Shown: piece by piece, positions 1 to 10,451 of the stretch
How positions within the stretch are numbered: the first letter of the stretch is position 1
Layout of the letters: each line of letters begins with the position of its first letter
Origin: Hymenopellis radicata
Lineage: Eukaryota; Basidiomycota; Agaricomycetes; Agaricales; Physalacriaceae
Reading direction: 5' to 3'
DNA length: 64,000 nt
NCBI GenBank assembly: GCA_015501595.1
Contig: JADNRX010000170.1
Location: forward strand, 47,897-111,896
The notes under the pieces: model-generated
What the model was told of the DNA's origin: nothing
Seen by the model: the letters and a program-made list of their open reading frames with translations, nothing else
Database searches by the model: none
Position numbers and translations under genes: made by a program

Positions 1-121
1 TATTACATTTTTTGAACATTCGGACACGATATTTGATATATCTACATGTATATTAAGTAGGAAGACCTATGCACGACTGCCACCATGTATCACTAGTTGT
101 TTCTGATGAATACAGCCTCCT

Positions 122-815
122 TCAGTCAGCTTTCGAATTGCCCTGAGGTGTACTGATAGGTATGCGGAGTACCATTTTTTGGTGAGGAGCGCCATCTTCA
201 TCAAATTCTTCTCCCTAAACGGTCAGCATAACATGAGGCTGGGAATCGTCAGGGAAAGGAACCGAGGCACCAACCTCTTCTACATAGCCAAACCTGGATG
301 AGAGAATAATGAACGGGGGAAATCCGGAAGTGGATGATACTGCTCACTTGGCGTAGAATCCTTTGACGTAGAGCTGGGAATGGCTTATGACACGGACGAC
401 GTCATTTTCCACTGTCTTGTGGACCAGAGCATCAGCTTTCACCCAATTGTGTAGCGTTTTGACGAGCGTTCGCCCGAATTTGAATTGTCGATAGTCCTTT
501 AGGATGGCCAGCCTGCTGAGCTTGTAGTATCCCTCAGCTGATTTGAGTCCCCGTATAGTACCAATGGGTTTGAGAGAGGGAACCAATCGCAGGAGAATAT
601 GGGTTGCCCCGGGGTCCAAACTGGAAAGAAGGGTTCAATCCGATGGACACAGCAGGAAGCTGGAGACGTATTAACTCGTCTATTTCAGTCTCCAGTGGGA
701 AGCCTTGTTCGTGGTGGAAGACATCGATACGGACGTCGTAGCATTGCTGTATGAGATCGTCCGATGTGACGAGGATAACCTCGTGGTCTGGAGGGGATGG
801 GGATGTGGCGGACAT
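122..815 (-). CDS. GNAT-family N-acetyltransferase (ElaA/YjgM-like)
   Basis: The protein reads as a compact acetyl-CoA-dependent N-acetyltransferase. The N-terminal part carries VFHHEQGFPLETEIDE, typical of this GNAT subfamily. The middle has LKPIGTIRGL and LSRLAILKDYR, then a Q/R-x-x-G-like stretch (KFGRTLV) where the acetyl-CoA pyrophosphate should bind. The C-terminal part, KGFYAK-FGYVEEGEEFDEDG-APHQKMVL, is assembled over two introns (about 346-303 and 275-216), both with clear GT and AG ends. The substrate is not predictable. The junction between the first and second coding blocks (about 620-670) is unclear: either a very short intron of about 28 bases or a longer one with a one-base sequence error is needed to keep frame. 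The start chosen is the ATG before SATSPSPPDH, because upstream residues look non-coding. The gene is divergent from the PPR gene at 1518. Confidence 0.85.
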
Positions 816-1517
816 TGCCTGAATGAGGGGAGGACGTCGATCTTTGGTTGATCGCCGCGGAAGGGGGAGGTGGTGCACGTACTGATAGACTAAAGAAGGT
901 CTGTATGTTTGGAAGCAGCTATCTGATAATGTATCTACAAAAGGACTTGCCAACTGGCGGTGACCAGGACGGAACGCGCTCGGCGGCTGTGTGGCCGTGC
1001 TTGGCAAGAACCTCGGCCAGGGCCTGGACCGGCGGTCAAGCCAGCTTTTTCGACGCTCAAGTCAAAGTTATCAAGTCACTCATTTATTGGGAAAGTAAGG
1101 TATGCAAAATAGGCGCATATATACGGAATGTTCACATTGTTTCTGCGTGTAGGATACCGTGCTAGCAGGAGCCACGAGCGGCGTGTACATGCTGGAACCC
1201 GTCTTCAATTCCCTCTTCAATGTACACAATATTCCGCATTCCTCGACGTTCAACGCCGCGGCACGATCCATGACACGCGCCACACACAAGTCGGTTAGCA
1301 GAGATTTCTTCTGTCCGCAACCGCGACGCGTCCGGGAGAAGGGGAAGGGTCGGGCGACAGATTTCCAGGAGGAACACGAGTGCTCGTCGAACCATCCATC
1401 ACTGTGTCGGGAATGGTCATGTTTAACGAGACATTCTCCTTGGTGTTCCAGTGAGTCTTGCTGGCCTCCGTGTTGGCTATCCAGACTCAAATTACCGCAG
1501 AACGATACCATTTCCTG
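816..1517. promoter_or_regulatory. Intergenic region between divergent GNAT and PPR genes
   Basis: About 700 bases lie between two divergent start codons, so both promoters must be here. Open frames exist on both strands (for example 1080-1511 minus and 1159-1518 plus) but they overlap each other antisense and show no recognisable domain. I see no TATA-like box that stands out. Confidence 0.4.
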
Positions 1518-4500
1518 ATGATCAACGAGTTTCGCGATTCCTCCCCGCGTAAACCCCCACTAAAGCGCATGTCCTCGGGCCTCCATCGCTATTCTTCGCG
1601 TCGAATGTCTCTACGCCTCACCGGCCAACGACGGCATGCTTCGGGGATATCAGACTTGGGAACATCTTCCTCTGTAGACACGACCCCATCCTATCCAAAA
1701 CCAGAGGAGAAGGACCCAGACCTGACCTGCCTTCCCCTCCTTCCTATCCCGCCCGACCCAAGAATTCTCTCCGTTCAATCCCTAACGGATGCTCTTTCTA
1801 TGCCGACTCAGAAATCTGACTCTTGGAATCTATGGAAAGCGTACAGTCTAGTAGCGGAAGAGGATGCACTGTATCTCACTCGCATAGACATGTTTCTCTC
1901 CCTCGCCGAACGCATGCTTCACTCAACGGAGCAGCTCTATCGTACCGCGTCTAAAGACGAGCTGCATACTTGGGGCGATCGAATATATCGTCTGCTGGAG
2001 TACACATCTTCGCGAATAACACCCTCATCCCCTTTTGGATATCGACATGGATGTCTCCTCGCCCGATCATGTTGCCTCCGAGGGCAGCTAGACGAGGCTA
2101 GGATGTTGCTGCACGAAGCCCAGCGCGCTCAGAAACGCTGGCCCTCCCTCTCTGTCTCAGAGGTTTATCATGTCTATGAGCAGATGCTCCTCTCCACACG
2201 TATACATGGCCCTCCAAGAGAGCTTCTGAGCCTTATTGCAGAGGAATGGGGGGCCATGGGCGAGGTCCTCACTCACATCCACATTCCGGCTGCTCTCAGT
2301 CTGACAGACGGTTTATGGAAGTCTAGGATCGTCGATAACCACCCCTTGCATCTACAGCGTCTCAAGAAAGCCGTGTACAGTGCGCTGCTGTCTACGGACC
2401 ATACAGTTTCTGCCTGGAAGGAGTTGGGGAAGGATGTGCAGCAGCACATTGGGGACCTCCTCATTCGAGTGTTCTGCTCCCGGCCTGATCGTTGGATTCC
2501 CGTGTACGAATTGTTCAAGCTAATGTGCGAGCGGGATTGTCTACCGGATCGTATTGTCCATCTCGTTCTTGTCCGCTATCTGGTCAAACAGAAACTCATG
2601 CGTCTGGCGAAACATGCATTTTCCCTTGTCGAAGCCGAACCTTTGGATAAACCATATCTCTCCACCGCGCTTTACATCTGTGGTCAGGATGGTGACCATG
2701 CGCGCGCCGAGGACATATTCCAGAAACTCGAAGAGCAGAATATGGTGACGAGAGAGGACAGATCCCATCTCTTGAGCGCCTACTCCGCGAACGGTCTCGT
2801 CCAGGAAACCCTTGACGTATGGAACAGACTCTTTCCAGAGGATGAACCATCTGATCTCCCTCCCGCCACTCCCAAAACCCGACCTGATGCTTACAGTTAC
2901 ATCACTGTCCTTGGCGCGTTCGCTAAACGTGGCGATATCGCCGGTCTTAACCGTTGGTTGAGTAGAATGTCCAATGCTGGGATTCACTCGAGCACCTATA
3001 CTTTCAATCTGACATTCGAGGCGTTCGCGAACAATGCAGACATCAAGTCAATTGGTATAGGCCTACAACAGATGTACAAGGTCGGTGTCCCTCGTGATGT
3101 CGTCACGTACACCATCATCATATCGGCGTTGGCGAAGAAACGGGATCCCATCACTGCAGAGAAGGTTTTCAAGCAGGCTCTGGACGAGGGTATCAAACCC
3201 GACCGAGTGATGATCAATGCCTTGATGTCTGCCCATTGCGAGGCGGGGTCCTGGAAAGGTGCTATCAAGGCATTCGACTACCTGGCCGCCAAGAAGATTC
3301 TCCCCGCCGTCGACACGTACAATATTCTTCTCGAATGTTATGTGTCGATTGGCGCCCCGCTCAAAGTCATCATGGCTCTGTTCGCAAAGCTGGAGACGCT
3401 CCTTATCGAGCCAGACCAGTATACCTACTCCTTGGCCATCCTAGCTGCCTGCGATAATGGTCAAATGGGTCTCGCGCGCCGTTTGTTTTCACGGATGGAC
3501 GCGTTGGCGGATACCTGGGCCAACCACATTCGGGTCACTGTGTATACGATGACTATTCTCATGTCCGGTTATCTGCGTCTTGGGCATCACGGCAGAGCAA
3601 AGCGCGTCTATGATGACCTGCTCGCCCGTGGTATCAATCCCAACTCGGTCACGTTTATGGAGATCATCCGCTCGTATTCATTCGACAAGAGAGGCAATGG
3701 TCTCGAGCTGGCTGAGGAGTTTATCAAGGAGATCACGGCCATGGAGTCGCGGACATGGACAATACCACCGCAGGGTGCAACGTCGTCGATGGATCTCATT
3801 TACTCGCCTCTCATGTGGGCATATTCCAGGCGGAAGCAGCCAGAGGATGTGGAGCGGTTGTTCAAGAACATGGTCGATTCTGGCTCAGAGCCCACTTTGG
3901 GGACTACAACTGCACTGCTGGACGCGTATCGCCGGTCGGGGAATTATGACGCTGCTGAGACGCTGTGGCCTTTCATCTTCGAACTCGGTTTGAAAGCCTC
4001 AGAAGCAACGCCCTTGACCATGGGTGATGACGATGACGGGTCAGCCCCCCGGCGTATTCAATCGGATATCCTGTGTGTTCCGCTCTCCATCTACATCGAC
4101 GTTCTGTCGCGGTCGGAGAAATTCGATGCCCTTGCGACGGTCTGGAAGTCATTTCAGGACGAGGGTCTGACGTTCAACTCCCACAACTACAACCATCTGG
4201 CTGTAGCCTTTACCCGGGGCGGGGAGGTGGAGCGTGCCTTTGAGATCCTGGAGACTGTTGTCCTGCCCTATCAGCGGAAGTACGCGTCGTTTCGACGGAG
4301 TCGCGATCGAAGTCCGAGTACGCCGCTGCTTTTTGATGACGAGGCGATGTTGGAGGAAACCATCCGGCAACCAGAGGATAGCCTGCGAGGACGGAGGAGC
4401 CGGCGAAATTTGTTGGCCGTCAATGCCAGGAGGGTGAAGCCGATGCCCGATTTCTACGAGTACGAGACTGAAGAGGAACGGGAGGATATGGCATTACCCC

Positions 4501-4826
4501 TGCATCTCCTTCACCAGATTTCTCCGGGATGGAGTGTCTGGGCACCTCATCAGGTGACGCTCACCATTTTTCTGTTGATCATCATCCGTCTACGCGAAGG
4601 GCTTCTCACCGAAGCTCTCAACGTTCACAAGATAACGGTCCAAGACGACATGAGGAGTCGCGAGGACATTATCAACGAGCGTGCCCAAGCGATGGGGCTC
4701 TACGAGGCCATCAGACAGCAGTATCCCAACACCCTGAACCTAGTTATGCAGTTCGAGAGCAAAGAGCACGCGCGACTGGGATACGCTGGATTCCGACGAA
4801 AATATATGGAATTTGTTTCGCGTTAA
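1518..4826 (+). CDS. Pentatricopeptide repeat (PPR) protein, probably mitochondrial
   Basis: An intronless frame of about 1,100 residues. The first 70 residues are rich in Arg and Ser with almost no acid (RYSSRRMSLRLTGQRRHASG), as expected for a mitochondrial presequence. From about residue 330 onward there are successive roughly 35-residue helical-hairpin units with PPR signatures such as VTYTIIISALAKK, DTYNILLECYV, DQYTYSLAILAAC and VTFMEIIRSYS. PPR proteins bind organellar RNA and act in its processing, stability or translation; fungal members with this layout act on mitochondrial transcripts. The target RNA cannot be read from the sequence. The start at 1518 (MINEFRD) is the first ATG of the frame; 1569 (MSSGLHRY) is an equally plausible start and would still leave a presequence. 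It ends 118 bases from the convergent velvet gene. Confidence 0.88.
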   Translation: MINEFRDSSPRKPPLKRMSSGLHRYSSRRMSLRLTGQRRHASGISDLGTSSSVDTTPSYPKPEEKDPDLTCLPLLPIPPDPRILSVQSLTDALSMPTQKSDSWNLWKAYSLVAEEDALYLTRIDMFLSLAERMLHSTEQLYRTASKDELHTWGDRIYRLLEYTSSRITPSSPFGYRHGCLLARSCCLRGQLDEARMLLHEAQRAQKRWPSLSVSEVYHVYEQMLLSTRIHGPPRELLSLIAEEWGAMGEVLTHIHIPAALSLTDGLWKSRIVDNHPLHLQRLKKAVYSALLSTDHTVSAWKELGKDVQQHIGDLLIRVFCSRPDRWIPVYELFKLMCERDCLPDRIVHLVLVRYLVKQKLMRLAKHAFSLVEAEPLDKPYLSTALYICGQDGDHARAEDIFQKLEEQNMVTREDRSHLLSAYSANGLVQETLDVWNRLFPEDEPSDLPPATPKTRPDAYSYITVLGAFAKRGDIAGLNRWLSRMSNAGIHSSTYTFNLTFEAFANNADIKSIGIGLQQMYKVGVPRDVVTYTIIISALAKKRDPITAEKVFKQALDEGIKPDRVMINALMSAHCEAGSWKGAIKAFDYLAAKKILPAVDTYNILLECYVSIGAPLKVIMALFAKLETLLIEPDQYTYSLAILAACDNGQMGLARRLFSRMDALADTWANHIRVTVYTMTILMSGYLRLGHHGRAKRVYDDLLARGINPNSVTFMEIIRSYSFDKRGNGLELAEEFIKEITAMESRTWTIPPQGATSSMDLIYSPLMWAYSRRKQPEDVERLFKNMVDSGSEPTLGTTTALLDAYRRSGNYDAAETLWPFIFELGLKASEATPLTMGDDDDGSAPRRIQSDILCVPLSIYIDVLSRSEKFDALATVWKSFQDEGLTFNSHNYNHLAVAFTRGGEVERAFEILETVVLPYQRKYASFRRSRDRSPSTPLLFDDEAMLEETIRQPEDSLRGRRSRRNLLAVNARRVKPMPDFYEYETEEEREDMALPLHLLHQISPGWSVWAPHQVTLTIFLLIIIRLREGLLTEALNVHKITVQDDMRSREDIINERAQAMGLYEAIRQQYPNTLNLVMQFESKEHARLGYAGFRRKYMEFVSR

Positions 4827-4944
4827 TCATTAGCATGATAAATTTTACAACAGATCGGAATAATAAGTCAAGGAAACATCTGGCAAACGACGAGCTAGAG
4901 GAGATGCATAACGTCCGACGATCAGTAGACACTGGGAGGATATA

Positions 4945-6734
4945 TTAGTCTCCGTCAGAGTCATCGTCTGACCCATCGTTATCCCGACGTTGACGCTTCC
5001 CAGATCCATGGCGGTTGCGCTGTTGGGAGGGTTAAAGGCGTGGGTGCAGACGTCGAGAAGACTCTTACCAGAGGGAGTTTCTGTCCTTGGTTTCCAAATG
5101 CGATGGATAGAGCAGTGGTATCTGAAAGTTGATTATAAGTCATGTAATTCAAAAAAGTAGTCTAACACGAATATGGTTAATACTCACCGGGAACGCCTGG
5201 GAAACGTTTCGCTGAATATACGGTAAATGGCTCGGTGAAGGTTTGCGCAAGTACGGGAGACGCTTCAGTATTAACTCGAATAGCACCAAAGTCTGGAGCA
5301 GGATGGCTGTCGAGAACGTAATATTAATGAAATACACACTGTAGTCTTGAGGAGGACGTACCCTCCGACATTCATGAGACGCATTCGCAGGCGGAATGTA
5401 CCTTTAACGTTTGTCAGATCGATGAAAAGGAAACATGACGACGAAACCGCCACCTTCGGTTCGGACGGATAAGTCCTGGAAGAGGAAAAATATCCCCGGT
5501 TTGCGATGCTCGTCCTGTAAAACGGTGGCGTTCGCAGATAGAGGACCAACTAGCGTCCTAGTGTACGTGTGGCGTGGCAGCGGGGGTATAACGCTCGAGG
5601 ATTTCGTACTTTGATTACTAGCTGGCATGTAGGTTGGCGCAAACGTTGAGCTTTCCTCCGATGTTTCTCGGGAATAGGTGGGCGGTCCCTGAGGAGGCCA
5701 AGACATCTCACGACCATCAGTAGGCGAGGTATTGTTGTAGTACCCAGGTTCTGCGGTCCATGGACGGTAGGGCGCCATCTCTGGATCACCTTCGCTCTGC
5801 TGCCAAGCCTCAGAATTTGCTCGGCCGAAGGTCTGTATGGATGGCAGAGAAGGCGGAAAAGCGTTGTTGCGCTCAGCGGCGGGGTACCCCCACGTCGGTG
5901 CCTCGGCTGGCGGGGAAGCGCCGTAGGAGATGGGCGTCAGACTCACGCCATCGGAGGGCGTGGGAGGCGGGTATGAGTAGGACTGATTTGGAGACAGCGG
6001 AGACGTTGTTTCGGGATTTGGCTTGGGAAGTGACATTAGTTTGGGTAATCTGATAACAGGCTTGGATTTTAACTTACAGTCTCTCCGGGGCGAGAATGGG
6101 AAGGTGTAGGCGTTCGTCTAGATACCGGGGTCTGCTGGCGTTGCTGCGAACTGCTCATGCCGCGTCTTCGACTAGTGATGGGGGTACTGCTACTACTCGT
6201 TGGTTTGGGAGGATTCTGGGGGATGTACCGGTCTGAGGAGGATGGATGTAAGACGAGATTCATCTCTTGCTTGCCGTCGGCCGACCAGAGATCTACAGTA
6301 ACAAGAAAGAATGAGCAGTCCACGTCTCTAGCAGAAGAGGAATGAATGAGCAAGTAATAGTGATTGCAGCAAAATTCACACACTTTTCGTCTACGAGTGT
6401 ACCGTCCTCATTCGTTACTACCATCTTGGCTACTGCAGCTGGGGCTAGCGGTCGACGATCCTATGAGAGACATGAAGGGCTGTAGAGGATGACGATCTGC
6501 ATGAATGGGCGAACCTTATCACCAAAACCGCACATTCGCGCTCGTAATGGGTTCTGAATGACCTCGAGGGAGTAGGTTCTGTAGACATGATGGTTCCTAA
6601 TTGAAAGCGGGGATGTGGGAGGTGTGGGCTGACCTCTTGCTTTGGCCGTAGATGAGACTCCAGATATCTGGACCTTCTACTGGGGCTGCACGGTATGGAG
6701 TACCGCGAATTCGGGCATTGGTTTGCTGAATCAT
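4945..6734 (-). CDS. velB: Velvet-domain regulator, VelB type
   Basis: Velvet proteins are fungal transcription regulators with an NF-kB-like DNA-binding fold that link development, light response and secondary metabolism; VelB pairs with VeA or VosA. Here the domain is split as in VelB. The first half contains YSLEVIQNPLRARMCGFGDK, DRRPLAPAAVAKMVV and SFFLVTVDLWSADG. A long Pro/Ser/Thr-rich insert of roughly 200 residues follows. The second half has LVGPLSANATVLQDEHRKPG, IFFLFQDLSVRTEG, TFRLRMRLMNVG, then FTVYSAKRFPGV. The C-terminus (GSGKRQRRDNDGSDDDSDGD) is a basic patch followed by an acidic tail, resembling a nuclear localisation signal. At least six introns are needed, all with consensus ends; for example one ends at the CAG before DTTALSIAFG. 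The start chosen is the ATG of IQQTNARIRG. A missing upstream exon cannot be excluded. Confidence 0.9.
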
Positions 6735-7197
6735 CCTGGTCTAGTCTTGATGTGACCGCTGTATTCGGGGATGGGGGTATTGTTGGTGGCGGTGACTCTA
6801 GGAGGGCCTGGAGAGCAGGCAGAGCGCGATGGCGGAAACAAAGTCGGAATCACGAAGAAAGAACAGTCCGGGCCCTTAAGTAGAAATCGTGGATCGTGGT
6901 GGGAGTTGAAGCCTAAGGGCGACCCAAGGCAATGGTAGGATAGTCACGCAGCAAAAAATAAATGATTGCGTTATGTTTTTCAAGTTGATCTCCTCTGGTT
7001 AAAGTTTGCAGTCGGGCTGAACACAAGATCTACTCAGCGATAGACGTGAGCACTTGGCGGTACGAAGTGAGCTGCAGAGCAGCTCTTGACATAATTAAGA
7101 CAGCACAGCCACGGGCACCGCCCCGTCGCGTCCGATGAACGTGCAAAAAAATATCCAAGTTTCCGCGACAATAACTTATCTACTAGTAACAACTGTT
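6735..7197. other. Intergenic, upstream of velvet gene
   Basis: About 460 bases between the velvet start and the ArfGAP stop. It should hold the velvet promoter and the ArfGAP 3' end. I see no conserved frame or distinctive motif in it. Confidence 0.4.
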
Positions 7198-8639
7198 CTA
7201 AAAGTCTTTCCAGTCATCGTCCCAGTCATCCTTCTTCTTGTTCGCAGCTGCGGGAGCGTTGTTCGTCTGCGCAGTGGTCGCACCAGCCTGACTGTACTGC
7301 CCAAAGAATGCATCGTCGTCCTCGTGGTCATGATACAGCGCAGACGTCTCGCCATCATACCCCTGCGGAACACTACCATATCCTGCATGACTCGGACCAC
7401 CAATGCGGTCTCGCACTCCGCCTACAACGCCTCCTACACTTTCCGCGACATCAACACCAAACTGATTCTTCGACCACTGATTCGCCGACGAACCAACAAT
7501 CGCAGCGCGCTTCTGTGCCTCTGACAGATACCCACGAACATTCGATTGGAGTGTAGGGTCTGACACCTTCTCCATCCCAGGTTGTATCACGTTCTCGTTC
7601 ACTGCACGCGATGCACCAACCACTGCCGCCGAGAAGAGCGACCATCCTTTACTCAGGGCGGCCATGGGGTTATCTTGAAGTTCATTGAACGTGGGAGCAG
7701 ATGCAGAAGAAAGGCCATAGGATGGATGACTTGACGGCGAAGGCGTACTTCCAAAGCCCTGGTACCGGCCACCTTGAGAGGGAGGCAAGTTATCCGGACG
7801 TGAGGCGTTCACGCTGCCAAGACCTGAGAAATACGTCTCGTTAGCCGCCTTTTGGTCGCTTCCGATATCAGGAGTCCCCCGTGGAGATGCGTTGAAAGAT
7901 GCCGGAGAAGACGAATCGCTGCGTAGGGAACTACCGGTCATCGCTCTGCTTGAGGTACGCGACTTCCGGAGCCCTTGCGACGACGGAAGTGTAGGTGATG
8001 TGGGATTGGTAGATGGCGTGGGAGGCGATGGACTCCATTCCTGTCCCGCCAGCATACTATCCAGCTATTCGAGTGCTAAATACGCGCCGGAATGCCGGAA
8101 ATACGTAGAGACCGCATACCTTTTGGCGATACTGTGTTGCAGCCCAACAATGATACGTTTCATGTGGACTTAGGCCGTCGCTGTAGCCGCCGTAGTCGAC
8201 GGGTTGGTAGGCACGCATAAATTCGCGGAAGAGTTTGTTCCCGCCAAGCTGTTTGTCGGGCTTGTTACGCTCTATCTTCGGATTCGAGCCGAGTAAACCC
8301 ACCTGCATGCGTTTGATCTGTTCTTCTTGCCACGTATCCATTGATATTGAGCGGACGAAGCTGTGAGGGCTGTCAGCTCGTCGTTGCGCCCCATACGCTG
8401 GGGGACCCGCCTAATGTGCACGCCAAAGCCGCGATGGACGCCTGCGCATTGCAAACATATGAATACTGCGAAACTGTTGCCAGGTCAGGAAGATTAAAAG
8501 TCAATAATAGTCCTACCTGAGGGATGCCCACTGCGGGTTCGGATTGGAACAGTCTGCGCAAATTTTGTTCCCAAGGTCTTCACGTCGCACGAGCTCCTGC
8601 AAAATCTTCTTGGCCTCGACCTGGTTCATGATGGCGGGA
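7198..8639 (-). CDS. ArfGAP (ADP-ribosylation factor GTPase-activating protein, Gcs1/ArfGAP1 type)
   Basis: Stimulates GTP hydrolysis by Arf on Golgi and endosomal membranes, releasing COPI coats. The N-terminal ArfGAP zinc finger is complete: CADCSNPNPQWAS, then FICLQCAGVHRGFGVHI, giving the C-x2-C-x16-C-x2-C pattern, followed by SFVRSISMDTW. Next come LGGNKLFREFM and YHCWAATQYRQKLDSM. The C-terminal half is Ser/Pro-rich with a second conserved region (NPMAALSKGWSLFSAAVVGA) containing amphipathic segments like membrane-curvature (ALPS) motifs, and it ends in KKKDDWDDDWKDF, a W-rich acidic coatomer-binding type tail. Four introns are inferred. The one at 8361-8410 uses a GC donor, which gives the family sequence VHISFVRS; a GT donor at that point does not. 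The start is the ATG of NQVEAKKILQ. Confidence 0.92.
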
Positions 8640-10451
8640 AACAACGTGCTCGGCCCGACTACCCCGATCATGAGCTTGTTCTTGACCATCACCACGATGC
8701 TCCTCATTGTATTGGTGCCTTCAAAAGAAGTACCGACTTGAAATAGGTGCTACACTAGAGATATCTGCCTTGGCATCTACAAGGATACATGCTCATCCAC
8801 GTCCTCGACGCGCCACGTGCTAGACAGTTTTGTTCTTACAAACTTCGCGGGCAGATGTTCTTGTATCCTCTCCTATATTGTGCTCTGTTGTGTCCTCGAG
8901 TTCAAACTGTCGCGGGGGATCGCATTTGCTGCCTATTTCGACCTTACGAATCACGTATCACCTTGTCATGTTTGTCAACATACCTTAGCCTATCCAGCAA
9001 ACCGCTGACAGAAAACGGAAACAGGTCCTCTTTCTCCGGAGGTCATCCTCGGACTAAAACGGGAAGGGTCAAAGACGCCCTGCCGCTATCACCATGGTGT
9101 ACTTATAGTCGCCGCGCCTCGCCGTCAAATGATCCCACGACCGATTGGACCGAGATCCACACTCCTCCCCACGTAACGCATCATCGCGATCTCGTCGGAC
9201 GACGCCACAAGACTCGGCCACTCAAGCGCTGAACGTCACTGGTTCTCCTTTCAGTAGCGTCTAATTTGCATCGGAGATCTGTTTCTGGCTCTTTAGTACC
9301 CGAGCCTCCGGTCACCGTGTCAGTTTTTCACCACCGGCGTTTTCTTCAACTGTAGACGCCCAGTAGGCACCCGCTCAAGAACGGAACGTCCGAAGCAACG
9401 GTATGTCTTGCTCCGTGTCCGAGTTGGATGTCGGATTTCAGTTAAACCTGAATTTCTTACGAGGTGTAGATCCGTCATGCTAATTCTCAGTGGTCACAGT
9501 GGTGGAAACAATAGAGAGCTGTGCTTTGTCACCATCCCTGATTATGGTAAGAGAACTTCGAGATAAACACTGCCTGCCACTCTGATAACAGATTCTGTCA
9601 TGCAGTAAGCACTCTTCGATCTTGCACTCTTTTGAGTGAAGAAGCCGAAGCGTTGAAATAATAGCCCACTTGCAAAACCATCATATCTCATGCATGACAC
9701 CAGACTAGCTTCTTTTCCTGGGACTGGCTATGCCATCTCTGTAATCTCGGAATGCGCAGTGCCACAAGAGGCGTCTGCAGGTATATGCGTGGTATCTATC
9801 TACCGCGCTCATTGAATCCTGCAAAGCGCACGTCTCATAGTTGCGTGTCATTGCACCTGATGGTCCCTTTCTGTCTATTCCCTGAAAACTCCCGGGTTTC
9901 CTCGAAGAGTCCCCCGAATCATGGAGCCACATTTCCGTGTTGCAACCGATGTGGCGCGGTCAGGCTCATGCCACACTAGTACGCGTTATCCTGCAGCCTG
10001 GTATGAATCGTCTACAATGACCGTTCGCCGTTCGCCGCGGATTTTTTGTTTTGATGTGGGTTTATAGCACGTTTTCTCACCGCTAGCCTTGATACCCGCG
10101 CCTCTTATTCTGTTATGGCGCAGTAAGTTCTTCATTGAATTATTGTCCAATCTCCGGACATTTGCTGCTCGAAACATGTGAGTCCGTAAACAGTCTTTCT
10201 ATGACATGAAGCAAGTACTGCATGGCCAAGTAAAATTATTATCTCAATTGAGAAGTAGCGGAGTCTACTTTGAAGACTGAGCAAAGCTTTGAATGCCTTA
10301 CGAGCGCCTCAACTTCTATGCTGCGCTCTCAACTATTTGTGGCGCACCAATCAAACCATTTCCAGTGGATTGATAGATAAGATAGCTCACAATTTGACAA
10401 TCGAATCTAATCACGATTAGATAAAACTTTTTCCTTCCACCATCATCGTCA
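8640..10451. other. Long gene-free stretch
   Basis: About 1.8 kb with no frame I can support. The longest frame (8789-9232, plus, 147 codons) is Cys/Arg/Ser-rich, shows no domain and has no matching exon on either side. The stretch must contain the promoters of the flanking ArfGAP and LAS1 genes. I see no repeat or transposon ends in it. Confidence 0.4.

Noticed and set aside
1..121. Left edge AT-rich segment
   Set aside because: Only the 3' flank of the GNAT gene; no feature could be supported.
848..1518. Several 100-140-codon overlapping frames on both strands between GNAT and PPR genes
   Set aside because: They overlap antisense and none carries a conserved motif.
8789..9232. 147-codon plus-strand frame in the 1.8-kb gap
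   Set aside because: No domain, odd Cys/Arg composition, and no joining exons or family resemblance.
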